From Photobacterium malacitanum (GTDB lineage: Bacteria; Pseudomonadota; Gammaproteobacteria; Enterobacterales; Vibrionaceae): a stretch of 64,000 nt of DNA. The position numbers were made by a program, and so were the translations under genes. Shown here piece after piece: positions 18,203-27,710 of this stretch. The stretch's first letter is position 1. Each line of letters begins with the position of its first letter. The stretch lies in NCBI RefSeq assembly GCF_900185615.1, contig NZ_FYAK01000010.1:30631-94630 (forward strand), given 5' to 3'. A model generated the notes under the pieces. The model had not been told where the DNA came from. It ran no database searches and saw only the letters and a program-made list of their open reading frames with translations.

Positions 18203-18835
18203 TTAGTATTCCCTAGCAAATGTTCGAGTTCCGTAAAGACCCTTATTTGGATTGTGAACATAGGACTTGCAACCTCCGATAATGTCTTTGAATTGTTTTT
18301 CTGATTCTTTATCAGGAAAAACCACAGCACCAATGTAACCTTTTGGAATTGTATCGAAAACCAATATTTCAGCTTGAACATCCGTCGGGTCGTAATCTTT
18401 TAACTTTTGATCTACACGACTTCGTTGAGTTGGCAAGTCAGCAAACATCCCCTCAAAAGCTTCAGCGGTTTTGAGCGTTTCAATGTTTTGACTGCTAATT
18501 GCAGCATCAGCAGCATTATATTTGCAAAAAGCACTAGTGTGGTTTAGTAGCAACTCTGGTGATAAACCGAGTACACAAAATTTATCATCGCTATTGTTTC
18601 GAAGCTTGTAAAACATTTGACAGTTTGGAAAAGCAACTGATATTGAAAGTGAATCGGCATGCCCATCAAGCCTTACTTCATCATTACTCTCATATTTAAC
18701 ATTAGATGCATCAAGTTGCGTTCGTGGTACTAAGCCATTGCTAAATATACTCTCAAGGTTTTTTAAGTTAGTAAAATGTACCAAAAAAGGTATTTGTCTT
18801 TGTGCTATAACGTTTTTAATTTGTTCTTTTTCCAT
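18203..18835 (-). CDS. darT: DarT-like DNA ADP-ribosyltransferase toxin (210 aa)
   Basis: Predicted NAD-dependent toxin that ADP-ribosylates DNA bases. It has the DarT-type start FLVHFTNLKNLESIFSNGL (NAD-binding His20), the central SISVAFPNCQMFYKL region and, near residues 150-170, PTDVQAEILVFDTIPKGYI containing the expected catalytic Glu156. Length is normal for DarT. The ATG at 18835 has AGGGG 7 nt upstream; the GTG at 18838 is a less likely start. It is cotranscribed with the NADAR gene downstream. No SOS box is visible at its promoter although an SOS polymerase operon lies upstream on the same strand. The base modified (guanine or thymine) cannot be read from sequence; the NADAR partner points to guanine. 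Confidence 0.7.
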   Translation of the reverse strand: MEKEQIKNVIAQRQIPFLVHFTNLKNLESIFSNGLVPRTQLDASNVKYESNDEVRLDGHADSLSISVAFPNCQMFYKLRNNSDDKFCVLGLSPELLLNHTSAFCKYNAADAAISSQNIETLKTAEAFEGMFADLPTQRSRVDQKLKDYDPTDVQAEILVFDTIPKGYIGAVVFPDKESEKQFKDIIGGCKSYVHNPNKGLYGTRTFAREY

Positions 18836-19319
18836 CACTAAACCCCTACTCGGTATTGTACTTACACATATGAAACTAAGTTAGTTTGATGTGGGGGTAT
18901 CATTAACCTTTCTCAAGGTGTGGATTTAAGGATTAAATATTTTTTGTGAGCCAAATCAGAAATTTAACAGGGTTACTTATAACTATTCATATACTCAGGT
19001 TTAGGATCTCCATTTTGTTCGTTCACCAACAAGCAAGGTTCCTACCGTAGATTAGATTTGTTTATTAAAATTAAATGATTCGACTAACGAGATAGCAGCA
19101 AAAAAGATAAAGGTGAAAGAATTAGTTATAAGACTTTAAACTGTTATTCTTATTGTCATTTTAAGTATACCCCAACGAAACCAGTTCACTAATCACCTCA
19201 ACCCACGTTGTATTATTTAAGAAACCATCCATAATAAACCATCAACAAAACCAACTTAAATTGCACTGATCACGAGTAAAAACGCTGCTCTTGTGAGGCC
19301 ACATTGGCGTGGCCTGTTT
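18836..19319. other. Intergenic region upstream of the toxin gene
   Basis: 484 bp without a gene. It must hold the toxin-antitoxin promoter. A 7-bp hairpin AGGCCAC-N6-GTGGCCT (19296-19315) right after the umuC-like stop codon may end that operon, though it has no T run. Nothing else is identifiable. Confidence 0.4.
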
Positions 19320-20600
19320 CTAGATACACTTCACCACCACAAGCTCGTTTATATCGGTGTAGTAATTCTCAAGTTCTAACATCTCAATCTCCCCTTGCCG
19401 TTCTTGATAGCTGCGTTGCTGACAAGCAAATCCAATCACGCCTTTGCCAAAGCGGTCGCTGAGTTGATCAAGGGTACTGTTTAGGTTGTCTTTATTATCA
19501 AAACGGTTAAATAACTCAAATTGCTTTATTTCAGCATCAATTAAACTGGTGGCACCCACACCGACTTTATAGATCGGCTGTTGAGTAAGGTTATCTGGCA
19601 GGAGAGCATTAAATTGCGATCGCAGTTGTTGTAAGGCAAAGCTGGTATCAGTCAGTCCGCTAGCAAATGTCACTTCACCGCGACGGTAAAATGGTCGGCA
19701 GTGATCGTGTTTTGAGGTACTAATAAAAAACGCTAGCGTTCTCACTTCAGTTTTTTGATCACGTACTTTGCGCATCACTTCTGTGCAATGGTGTGCCAGT
19801 TCGGCAAATAAATCATCTTGGTGACGTAAGCGATCGCGGTAAGAAGTGGTCGACCAAATCTGTTTTTTCTTGGCCCGTTGAGCAGAAAAATTTAAGCAAG
19901 TAATCCCATTAAGCTCTGAAATCACGTTAGCGACGTTAATTGAATAACGTTTGTGGTAAGTCTTAGTGTCACATTGTTTCAATTGATAAGCCGTAACGAT
20001 ACCTTCTTGCAACAGTTGTTTATTTAGTTGCCGACCAATGTTCCACAGTTTACCGACTGGCATTTGTTTTAAAATTGCATCGGTCTGTTGCTCGCTCATC
20101 AATACACACTGCCCCTGATAAGGTTGGCAATTTTTTGCAGCCCACGAGGCAACTTTCGCTAAGGTGAGGGTGTTACCTACGCCCGCGCCTGTTGGTACAC
20201 CGGTTTCTTTATAAATGGCTTTACGCAGCGTTTTTACATGTTGATTGAGATCGACATTAATACGTTGTAAGTGACTAATATCAAAAAACACTTCATCGAC
20301 GCTATAGCGCATCGAGCGCGCACCTTCAATGTGTTTTTCAAGCGCAGTCATAAAGCGATCTGAATGGTGTGAAAAAGTGTTGAAGTTAGCTTTATATACA
20401 ATACCGTTGTGGGCTCGTAGATGATCAATCTCTTCCCATATCGGAGTGAATTTGCCGATACCAAGATCAGTACAAGCACGATTAGCAGCAATAGAGATCC
20501 CTTGGCCTGCGGTTACCAACAGCGGAATATTACGCAAAGCAGGTTTATAGGTAATGCAAGACTCAGCATAAAAGCGAGTACCATCAAGTAAGCAAATCAT
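19320..20600 (-). CDS. umuC: UmuC-like Y-family DNA polymerase (426 aa)
   Basis: Catalytic subunit of an error-prone translesion polymerase V-type enzyme. The first catalytic acidic residue is in CLLDGTRFYAES (Asp6; Tyr/Phe in FYA at the steric gate), and the second acidic pair in MRYSVDEVFFDIS near residues 97-109. A thumb (GVGNTLTLAKVASWAAK, GKLWNIGRQL) and a little-finger domain follow. Length matches UmuC (about 420), but the sequence is rather divergent from E. coli, for example in the N-terminal stretch after FYA. The start ATG overlaps the stop of the UmuD-like gene (ATGA), so the two are translationally coupled. The operon has an SOS box. Confidence 0.85.
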   Translation of the reverse strand: MICLLDGTRFYAESCITYKPALRNIPLLVTAGQGISIAANRACTDLGIGKFTPIWEEIDHLRAHNGIVYKANFNTFSHHSDRFMTALEKHIEGARSMRYSVDEVFFDISHLQRINVDLNQHVKTLRKAIYKETGVPTGAGVGNTLTLAKVASWAAKNCQPYQGQCVLMSEQQTDAILKQMPVGKLWNIGRQLNKQLLQEGIVTAYQLKQCDTKTYHKRYSINVANVISELNGITCLNFSAQRAKKKQIWSTTSYRDRLRHQDDLFAELAHHCTEVMRKVRDQKTEVRTLAFFISTSKHDHCRPFYRRGEVTFASGLTDTSFALQQLRSQFNALLPDNLTQQPIYKVGVGATSLIDAEIKQFELFNRFDNKDNLNSTLDQLSDRFGKGVIGFACQQRSYQERQGEIEMLELENYYTDINELVVVKCI

Positions 20601-21304
20601 AACGGCATCGATCGATGTAAACGTAAACTATAACGAACCACACCATGTAAGCGAGTGTAATCATCTTGAGTGATTGGATAAGGCTTAAAGCTGGAATTGT
20701 CTGAATAAAGAGTTTTAGTGTGCACATTGATCCGCTTTACAATTAAATCATTATTTAACGCCAGCACAATAACATCGTCGTTTTCTGGCGTGAGGTGGCG
20801 TTCTAGGATCAAAATATCGCGATCCCAAATGTGCGGTAGCATCGAAACACCTGCAGCACGACACAATAATGTTGAGTGCTCTTGAGTAACAATAAGTTGG
20901 TGTAAGTCGATTTCGGTTAAATCACAGTGCCAAGGTAAAGGCGGCGGCTGGCGAAAATGATGAATAGAAACGCTGATCACCCCCATCACATGCAGTTCAT
21001 CCCACGCTTTTCCCGAGGCTGCAATGTGTTGGCACAATACGTTCCAGCGCGCAATGTGGCTCTCGCCATGATACTCAAACAATACCAGATCAGTGGCTAA
21101 CGCCTGCAAAGCACTGTCGATCAGTAGCCAGTCACCTTTCGCAATACCAAATTTTTGATAACTGTTGTCAGCGCTGATAATGCGCATTGATGTGTGACTA
21201 TGTACAAATAAAGTTTGTAGGTTTAGAGGCTGCTGACGAAAGCGAATAGTGGGATTTTCAAATCCGGTGATCCCCGCTTGTACATTGGTAGTGAGTGTTA
21301 TCAT
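20597..21304 (-). CDS. Tandem-fused UmuD-like S24 protein (two UmuD domains, 235 aa)
   Basis: Polymerase V accessory subunit with two consecutive UmuD-like domains instead of one; UmuD is about 139 aa. Domain 1 (about 1-118) starts with a potential Ala10-Gly11 cleavage site and GFENP, then HSHTSMRIISADNSY, where Ser48 aligns with the catalytic serine, but the lysine position reads ESHIARW (Ala85), so it should be inactive. Domain 2 (about 119-235) has CRAAGVSML (Ser154) and LIVKRI (Lys190), an intact Ser-Lys dyad, but no evident cleavage site before it. This may be a covalent version of the UmuD2 dimer. It is followed directly by umuC and preceded by an SOS box. The alignment of domain 1 is my reading and should be tested. 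Confidence 0.75.
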   Translation of the reverse strand: MITLTTNVQAGITGFENPTIRFRQQPLNLQTLFVHSHTSMRIISADNSYQKFGIAKGDWLLIDSALQALATDLVLFEYHGESHIARWNVLCQHIAASGKAWDELHVMGVISVSIHHFRQPPPLPWHCDLTEIDLHQLIVTQEHSTLLCRAAGVSMLPHIWDRDILILERHLTPENDDVIVLALNNDLIVKRINVHTKTLYSDNSSFKPYPITQDDYTRLHGVVRYSLRLHRSMPL

Positions 21305-21315
21305 GGTTAACTATA

Positions 21316-21331
21316 CTGTGTTTTTGTACAG
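21316..21331. promoter_or_regulatory. SOS (LexA) box
   Basis: CTGT-GTTTTTGT-ACAG, a perfect CTGT-N8-ACAG gammaproteobacterial LexA operator, within 30 bp of the start of the UmuD-like gene. It indicates DNA-damage induction of the operon. Confidence 0.9.
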
Positions 21332-21453
21332 TTATTTTAGGGCTGTTTATGATAAGTGGCAAGCATTAGCCAAATAAAATGCCGTTCAAATTTAGTAAAC
21401 GGCATGATTAATTGGTGTTGGGATAACATTGTTAACGAATCGGTATTCATCTA

Positions 21454-21497
21454 AAAAATCAGTGATTAAAATATTAATATTACAACCACTGATTTTT
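21454..21497 (-). terminator. Hairpin terminator after the peptide transporter gene
   Basis: 11-bp perfect stem AAAAATCAGTG / CACTGATTTTT with a 22-nt loop, 14 bp after the stop codon on the minus strand, ending in T6. Confidence 0.6.
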
Positions 21498-21511
21498 GGT
21501 ATTTAATTCAC

Positions 21512-22990
21512 TTAAGACAATGCCACCGTTGCCTTTGTTGATTCTCCACGAATAATTCGCGTTAATAACGGTGCGATAATTAACGTTAATAGTGCAATTG
21601 CTGCTGTGGTGTATCCGATCAGACTAAATATATGGCGATAAATAGTGAGTGTTTGGTGTGGATTGACAATCCCAACCGGTGCCGCTGTTAATGTTGCAAC
21701 CCAACCGGCAAATACTGCTGCGGTTGCTAACGTTAAGAACCACATTCCCATCGCAAATCCCATCATACGCTGTGGAACTAGCTGAGCAACCATTGCCAAG
21801 CCTAATCCTGACACCAACATCTCACCAATAGCTTGGAAAATATAAGATAATACCAACCAGTTAGAACTGATAATACCATCGCTATTTGCAAAATTAGCCC
21901 CAAGCGCCAACACTAAAAATGAAAAACTGCTAAATACCATACCAATTGCAAACTTCAATGGCATCGCAAAACGATCACCATATTTATTATATATAAACGC
22001 CAGTATTGGGCTTGCGACCATCACCCATAATGAGTTCAATGCTTGAAATTGCTCTGGGGCAATAGCAAAGCCAAAAAGATCATGCGACACATTATGGATA
22101 GCAAAAAAGTTAACGGATGTTGGCATCTGAAGAAAAGGGACAAAAAACATCACACCTTGCAACATTAATATAAATGCTACAATCATTTTTGCACGTTCAA
22201 GGCCATGAGATAAAAATGACTCTCGAAAATACAGAAAAACAATAATAACACCAACAATAATTAAGATTAAATGCGCATAAAATAAATGCTGCAATAAAAT
22301 AGAACTAACAAAACTTAATATAATAGCACTACTTAAAATACCTATATAATACGTTATATTAAGTGGTTTCATATCAGGCTTTGAACCGATCTTTTTAACC
22401 ACATGACCACTAATAATAAAGTTAGCAATAGTAATAATAAGCCCTGCAGCACTAGCGCCAAACGCAAAACTATAACCAAACTTTTCGGCGATCCAAGGCG
22501 TTAATAATATAGAGAAAAATGACCCTAAATTTACCGCCATATAATACATGGTAAATGCACCATCGAGACGAGGATCGTTTTCACCATACGTTTTAGCAAG
22601 CAGACTTGATGGATTCGCTTTAAATAATCCATTACCCATCGCGATAAAACCCATCGCAATATAAATTAAGTTAGAGTCACCATAATTATTACTTGCTGAT
22701 AATCCTAATAATGTATAACCAATGGTTAGAATCATTGCTCCAAGCTTAATGGTACGCTTAGTGCCTAATACTTTATCACCAACCCAACCTCCTATCGCAA
22801 CAGAGCCAAAAACAAGCGCAGTAAAAGCACCAAATAATGTAAAGGTTGCAGATTCAGACATTCCAAGAATATTAACCATATATACGGTTAAAATGGCTTG
22901 CATTCCATAGAAACCAAATCTTTCCCAAAACTCGATTGAAAAAATTAAATAAAATGGTTTGGGTTGCTTAAATATGTTCCTATCGGACAT
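21512..22990 (-). CDS. POT-family proton-dependent peptide transporter (492 aa)
   Basis: Inner-membrane di/tripeptide:H+ symporter of the PTR2/POT (Dtp) family. The N-terminal signature EFWERFGFYGMQAILTVYM near residues 20-38 contains the ExxER motif needed for proton coupling, followed by GGWVGDKVLGTKRTIKLG. The later FTMYYMAVNLGSF motif is also diagnostic. About 14 hydrophobic segments fit the bacterial subfamily with two extra helices. AGGA is 9 nt before the ATG. It is a single gene; which of the Dtp subtypes it equals cannot be stated. Peptides freed by the secreted M36 protease in this window could be among its substrates, an inference. Confidence 0.92.
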   Translation of the reverse strand: MSDRNIFKQPKPFYLIFSIEFWERFGFYGMQAILTVYMVNILGMSESATFTLFGAFTALVFGSVAIGGWVGDKVLGTKRTIKLGAMILTIGYTLLGLSASNNYGDSNLIYIAMGFIAMGNGLFKANPSSLLAKTYGENDPRLDGAFTMYYMAVNLGSFFSILLTPWIAEKFGYSFAFGASAAGLIITIANFIISGHVVKKIGSKPDMKPLNITYYIGILSSAIILSFVSSILLQHLFYAHLILIIVGVIIVFLYFRESFLSHGLERAKMIVAFILMLQGVMFFVPFLQMPTSVNFFAIHNVSHDLFGFAIAPEQFQALNSLWVMVASPILAFIYNKYGDRFAMPLKFAIGMVFSSFSFLVLALGANFANSDGIISSNWLVLSYIFQAIGEMLVSGLGLAMVAQLVPQRMMGFAMGMWFLTLATAAVFAGWVATLTAAPVGIVNPHQTLTIYRHIFSLIGYTTAAIALLTLIIAPLLTRIIRGESTKATVALS

Positions 22991-23602
22991 TACTGAATTC
23001 CTAAATAATTCAAAAATAACTAATTCAAATGTGGTTATTTTTTATACGTCACGTACCGTCAACTCAAATAATTTTTTATTGCACAGAATGAATCATAAAA
23101 ATAAAAGCACACTAAATTTACAAACATAAAATTAGCGTACAGATAAAAATAATATATATCTAAAATTGATGTGTACGATGCTAACATTATTGTCTTAATT
23201 ATATTTATACAATTAAATCATTAATAATGAACTAATCGTATAAACATGAATCCAATAAGAAAATAAAGTGATAATAAATAAATTCACAACCATCTTTTAT
23301 TATTACCAAATATAAAAATAGAATTTCTGAATTAATGATAAATATTATTAATATAATATAATGACAATATTTAAACACGAGCTTAAAATAAAAGTTATTT
23401 AATCTAACTAACACATTATAGACTGTTCTAAAAATCTCCTCCCATTGTTCTTCATTACCATTATTACTTCAAGGTAATAGTGCTTTTGTTTTAACTGTTA
23501 TTTCTAACCTATATGTAATTAAAAATTATTTGGTAACGACTAAATAAAACTAAGGCCGCTAAATTAGCGGCCTTTATTCGATCAATAGCATGGCTTAAAT
23601 AA
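22991..23602. other. AT-rich intergenic region
   Basis: About 610 bp between the peptide transporter (its promoter is here) and the end of the efflux operon. It contains only scattered AT-rich chance frames. The one supported element is the terminator at 23552-23574. Confidence 0.4.
23552..23574 (-). terminator. Terminator of the efflux operon
   Basis: 11-bp perfect stem AAGGCCGCTAA / TTAGCGGCCTT around a single base (the working loop is larger), 29 bp after the emrB-like stop codon. A T-rich tract follows on the minus strand. Confidence 0.75.
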
Positions 23603-25090
23603 TTAATGATGTACAGGTTTTGCTAACCATACTAATGGAATCAGCAGTAAACATAATATCCCTGACAACCAAAATAAATCGACGGTTGACATCATATAAG
23701 ACTGCCGAGTAATGACACTATTCACCGCATCAAGATTATTACCCATTGAATGAATAAACTGACTGACTTGATGATTAGCGACCGTAAATCCTTCTGCAAT
23801 ACGTGAATGATGAAATTCCATACGTTGATCCCACATCGTTGTAACAATCGATGATGAAAAACTACCAAATAAAGTACGAAAGAACGTCGATAACGCCACC
23901 GCATTGGCTATTTGATTGGGCTGGACACTATTCACAATTAAATTTTGTAGTGGTACAAAAAAAGCTAATGTTGCTGCACCCTGAATGAATTGCGGCAGCA
24001 TAATATAATCAAAAGAAGCTGCTAAATTATAACTACTCCGCCAAAAACCAACGACAGAAAAAATCAAAAAGGCATAAGTTAAAATATAACGAATATCTAT
24101 TTTTTGAACTAATTTACCAATAATAGGTGCGCTTACTACTGCTAGAATCCCCACAGGTGCCGTTGCATAACCTGACCATGATGCGGTATACCCCATTACA
24201 CCTTGCAGCCACAACGGCAATAATACTGTAGAGCCAAAGTACACCATATACCCTAAGCTCATCACTATTACCGCAATTGTGAAATTTCGTTTGGTAAAGA
24301 AGCGAAAGTTAACCACAGGATTGTCATGATACCATTCCCAAATGATCATACAGCCCCAAGAAAGAACAGCGACGAACGTTAATCCTAAAATTATATTTGA
24401 TTGAAACCAGTCATGATCTTTACCTAAATCAAGCATCATTTGTAAACTACCCGCAGCAACAACTAATAGCCCAATTCCAATATAATCAATACTTTCTCGT
24501 TGGGTTTTGGTCTCTTTTCCTTTGAGTAGAAAAAAGACTAACGCACTCGCAGTAATACCGATCGGAACATTAATGAAAAAGATCCATGACCATGAGTAAT
24601 TATCCGTCAGTACTCCACCTAAAATCGGCCCCATAATCGGTGCAATAACCACCGTCATTGACCATAAGGACATTGCTAAACCGTGTTTTTCTCTTGGAAA
24701 ATTTCGTAATAACAAACTTTGTGATAGCGGTGCTATCGATCCCGAAATAGCCCCCTGAATCACGCGGAAAAAAATCAACATTTCAATACTGCTCGACATA
24801 CCACATAACATCGATGCAATAACAAACCCCATGGTGGCAAAGAGAAACAGTTTTACTTCGCCAAACCGACGACTTAAAAAACCCGTCATCGGCATTGATA
24901 TCGCATTGGCTGCACCAAACGCGGTGATCACCCAAATACCTTGATCGGTTGATACACCAAGATTACCTGCAATAGTAGGGATCGCGACATTGGCAATCGA
25001 TGTATCTAAAATCATCATGAAAGTTGCCATTGATGTCGCTAAGGTAATCAATAGCAGTTTAACGCCCTTTAGTGGCACAGATTCATTCAT
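23603..25090 (-). CDS. emrB: EmrB-type MFS multidrug efflux permease (495 aa)
   Basis: Inner-membrane drug:H+ antiporter of the 14-helix DHA2 group. The family motif LDTSIANVAIPTIAGNLG is in the first helix, followed by GFLSRRFGEVKLF (motif A) and a PIMGPILGGVLTDNYSW antiporter motif. It is the third gene of a tripartite operon (outer-membrane factor, adaptor, permease). Its Shine-Dalgarno AGGTGA overlaps the stop codon of the adaptor gene. Typical substrates in this group are hydrophobic drugs, uncouplers and fatty or bile acids; the substrate here is unknown. A LysR regulator is divergent at the head of the operon. Confidence 0.92.
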   Translation of the reverse strand: MNESVPLKGVKLLLITLATSMATFMMILDTSIANVAIPTIAGNLGVSTDQGIWVITAFGAANAISMPMTGFLSRRFGEVKLFLFATMGFVIASMLCGMSSSIEMLIFFRVIQGAISGSIAPLSQSLLLRNFPREKHGLAMSLWSMTVVIAPIMGPILGGVLTDNYSWSWIFFINVPIGITASALVFFLLKGKETKTQRESIDYIGIGLLVVAAGSLQMMLDLGKDHDWFQSNIILGLTFVAVLSWGCMIIWEWYHDNPVVNFRFFTKRNFTIAVIVMSLGYMVYFGSTVLLPLWLQGVMGYTASWSGYATAPVGILAVVSAPIIGKLVQKIDIRYILTYAFLIFSVVGFWRSSYNLAASFDYIMLPQFIQGAATLAFFVPLQNLIVNSVQPNQIANAVALSTFFRTLFGSFSSSIVTTMWDQRMEFHHSRIAEGFTVANHQVSQFIHSMGNNLDAVNSVITRQSYMMSTVDLFWLSGILCLLLIPLVWLAKPVHH

Positions 25091-25098
25091 TACATCAC

Positions 25099-26247
25099 CT
25101 AAGCTTTAATAAGGTGATTAACAAATATCTCAACCTTTTTATCTACAACAGCTAGGCGTTTGTTAGTCGTCTTCTGCGCACTTTCATTGGCAGTAAACAC
25201 GGCATAATCAAACGGCTTATTCGCGGTCGCTTTTGTATCAACCGTGACTGTCATTGACATACCAATGCGCAGTGGATGTTGTTCAATTTGCTGCGAATCA
25301 ATGTAAATACGAACAGGAACACGTTGAACAATTTTAATCCAATTACCCGTCGCATTTTGGGCAGGAATCGCTGCAAACGCACTCCCCGTACCCGCACCAA
25401 TACCCGCCACAACACCATGATATGTATATTTATCACCGTAAAGATCAGACTTAATGGTAACGGGTTGTCCGGTATGAATATTATGTAACTGTGTTTCTTT
25501 AAAGTTAGCTTCAACCCAAACATTATTTAATGGCACAATCGTCATTAATGGTTGCCCTGCTTGAATTTGTTGACCAATTTGCACACTACGATTAACAACC
25601 ATACCGGCTTTAGGTGCAAAGATAGTGGCATTTTGTTGATCAAGATACACATGACGTAATTGCGCAATTGCCATTTGAACTTGAGGATTATCTAAAATAT
25701 TTTCTTGAGGTAATAAGGTTTGCAACGCTTGTAATTGTTTATTTAACGCAATCAGATTTTGCTCTTTAATCAAGACGGCATTTTTTGAATGTGAGACAAC
25801 TTCAGCAAGCACTGAACCGTCTTTGTCCCCTCCAATTCGACGCTTATAATCTTGTTTCGCTTGAGCCAACATCACTTTTTCTGCTGCAATTTGCGCTTTT
25901 AACTGCGCGATTTGTACATACTTACTTTGTATATCACGAACCGTATTTTTAAGATTCGCTTCTGCTTGTTGTTGCTTTAATAGCAATGGGTTATGGTTTA
26001 AAGAAACAAGCTGTTCACCTTGCTTAACTTGTTGAGTATCATCAACATTGATCGCATTAACCGTGCCTGACTCTTGTGCTGTGATCATTATTCTCTGACC
26101 TGCAACATAAGCATCATCAGTGGTTTGTGAGGTGGTCGGCATAAATAAATAATAAGTCACGGCCACAGCGATAACGATAATGATAAAAACACTGAGAATA
26201 GTGTTACGTTTTTTTTGAGAAGTAGAATTAAGAGGTTGATTTGTCAT
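25099..26247 (-). CDS. emrA: EmrA/HlyD-type membrane-fusion adaptor (382 aa)
   Basis: Periplasmic adaptor linking the EmrB-type permease to the NodT-type outer-membrane channel. One N-terminal membrane anchor (about residues 17-36), the biotinyl-lipoyl-like motif DDAYVAGQRIMITAQESGTV, a long alpha-hairpin coiled coil (about 80-200) and then the second half-motif IFAPKAGMVVNRSVQIGQQ and a beta-barrel. The ATG at 26247 (MTNQPLNSTS) is preferred because GAG lies upstream; an ATG at 26259 is also possible. It sits 45 nt after the nodT-like gene and 8 nt before the emrB-like gene. Confidence 0.9.
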   Translation of the reverse strand: MTNQPLNSTSQKKRNTILSVFIIIVIAVAVTYYLFMPTTSQTTDDAYVAGQRIMITAQESGTVNAINVDDTQQVKQGEQLVSLNHNPLLLKQQQAEANLKNTVRDIQSKYVQIAQLKAQIAAEKVMLAQAKQDYKRRIGGDKDGSVLAEVVSHSKNAVLIKEQNLIALNKQLQALQTLLPQENILDNPQVQMAIAQLRHVYLDQQNATIFAPKAGMVVNRSVQIGQQIQAGQPLMTIVPLNNVWVEANFKETQLHNIHTGQPVTIKSDLYGDKYTYHGVVAGIGAGTGSAFAAIPAQNATGNWIKIVQRVPVRIYIDSQQIEQHPLRIGMSMTVTVDTKATANKPFDYAVFTANESAQKTTNKRLAVVDKKVEIFVNHLIKA

Positions 26248-26292
26248 ATTGAGTCTCATGTGGTTTATTGTGCTAGATGACGGCTGTGTATT

Positions 26293-27696
26293 TTATTGTT
26301 GGCTGTTATAGCCGCCTCCAAGAGCAACAATAAGTTGTAATTGATTCTGTAGCGTTGCGTTATCAGCATTCGTGGTTTGTATCACCTGTTGATGCCACTT
26401 TATTTGGGCATTATTCATTTCTGAAAAGCTGGCTAATCCACGTTGATAACGGTGTTTAAATAGCATATAGGCTTGCTGATATTGTGTTGTTGATGCCACG
26501 GATAAAGCTTGTTGTTGTAACGCCTCTTGTAAATTAACAATCGCATCAGAGGCTTGTTTAACGGCAGTAAGCACTGATTGGTTATACACCGTCACCGCTT
26601 GGTCATAATCAATATTTGCTGAAGCATAATTAGCATCACGCACGCCACCATCGTAGAGTGGTAAAGTCGTAGCAACCGTCGCCCCACTTAAAAATAAATC
26701 GGCAGGATTCATCGAAGATAATTTTTGAAAAACGCCCATAACCATCAAATTCATATCAGGATAATAAGCGGCTTTAGCGTGTTTAATACCTTGCCGATTA
26801 GCTTCAACAAGCCATTTATTGGCAATAATATCCGCGCGGCGGCCTAATAAATTAATTGGAATCGTCGTAATATTATTCAATTGCTTTATAGGCTCAGCAT
26901 TGGGTGCTAACAATGTTCCCAATTGTTGTGGTGTTTTAGCGACATATAACGCTAATTGGTTTTTTGCTAATTGCTGCTGCGTTTTGGTCATTGAAAGCTG
27001 TGCTGATAACTTATCAATATCACCTTGCTGTTGAAATAATTCAGCTTTGGTTGCGAGACCACGTTTAATTTGATCGTTAATAACAGCTTTTTGCTTATTC
27101 GTTTCACGTAATAACAGCTCAATATCCCGCTCTAAACGATAATTATTTTGTAATGTAAAATAGCTACTTGTCATCGCCGCAGACAACAATAACTTCGCTT
27201 GTACTGCTTGCGCCTCTAATGATAATTTTTGATTGGTTGCAGCAGCAATAATTGCCTTATTTTTACCCCAAAAATCAAATTGGTAAGAAAAAGAAGGCAG
27301 CAACATTCCTAGCGCTGAATATTGTGCATTATGGGGAGAGAATGCATTTAAATTTGCACCAATTGCACCACCACTAACATTAAGATTAACGCTTGGCTTA
27401 TCACCCGCTTGTGCTAAAGCAACCTGTTGAGTCGCTAACTCAATACGCTGCTGAGCTTGCTGCAAGGTTAAGTTATTCGTAAGACCTAATGTGATTAATT
27501 GATTTAATTGCGGATCATTAAATTGGGTCCACCAATCCGTTTTTATATTAATAAGATCATGCTGATATAATTGAACTTGCTTAGCTGTAAGTAGCGAATG
27601 ATGCGGTGGTTCAGAAGGTGGCGCCATACTACATGCCGATAACAACAATGCAGCAACTAAAGAGGCTGCAATGCGAGAGGTATAAAATGCTTTCAT
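26293..27696 (-). CDS. NodT-family outer-membrane efflux lipoprotein (467 aa)
   Basis: Outer-membrane channel of the TolC-like RND/MFS factor family (OprM/NodT type). It has a lipoprotein signal with LLLSAC, the family start DWWTQFNDPQLNQLI, and two repeated halves with long helices, including the hallmark LLGRRADIIANKWLVEANRQGIK-like region before the second half. AGGACA lies about 7 nt before the ATG. First gene of the efflux operon, giving it a dedicated exit duct rather than depending on TolC. Divergent from the LysR gene with an 80-bp shared promoter region holding a perfect inverted repeat. Confidence 0.9.
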   Translation of the reverse strand: MKAFYTSRIAASLVAALLLSACSMAPPSEPPHHSLLTAKQVQLYQHDLINIKTDWWTQFNDPQLNQLITLGLTNNLTLQQAQQRIELATQQVALAQAGDKPSVNLNVSGGAIGANLNAFSPHNAQYSALGMLLPSFSYQFDFWGKNKAIIAAATNQKLSLEAQAVQAKLLLSAAMTSSYFTLQNNYRLERDIELLLRETNKQKAVINDQIKRGLATKAELFQQQGDIDKLSAQLSMTKTQQQLAKNQLALYVAKTPQQLGTLLAPNAEPIKQLNNITTIPINLLGRRADIIANKWLVEANRQGIKHAKAAYYPDMNLMVMGVFQKLSSMNPADLFLSGATVATTLPLYDGGVRDANYASANIDYDQAVTVYNQSVLTAVKQASDAIVNLQEALQQQALSVASTTQYQQAYMLFKHRYQRGLASFSEMNNAQIKWHQQVIQTTNADNATLQNQLQLIVALGGGYNSQQ

Positions 27697-27710
27697 TTTC
27701 TGTCCTAAAT

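Noticed and set aside
17102..19319. Integron cassette or genomic island around the toxin-antitoxin pair
   Set aside because: No attC/VCR-like repeat, integrase, direct repeats or tRNA edge could be found.
23232..23414. 60-aa frame in the AT-rich gap after the peptide transporter
   Set aside because: Composition is almost only Ile, Phe, Tyr, Leu and Asn as expected from AT-rich DNA, and there is no Shine-Dalgarno.
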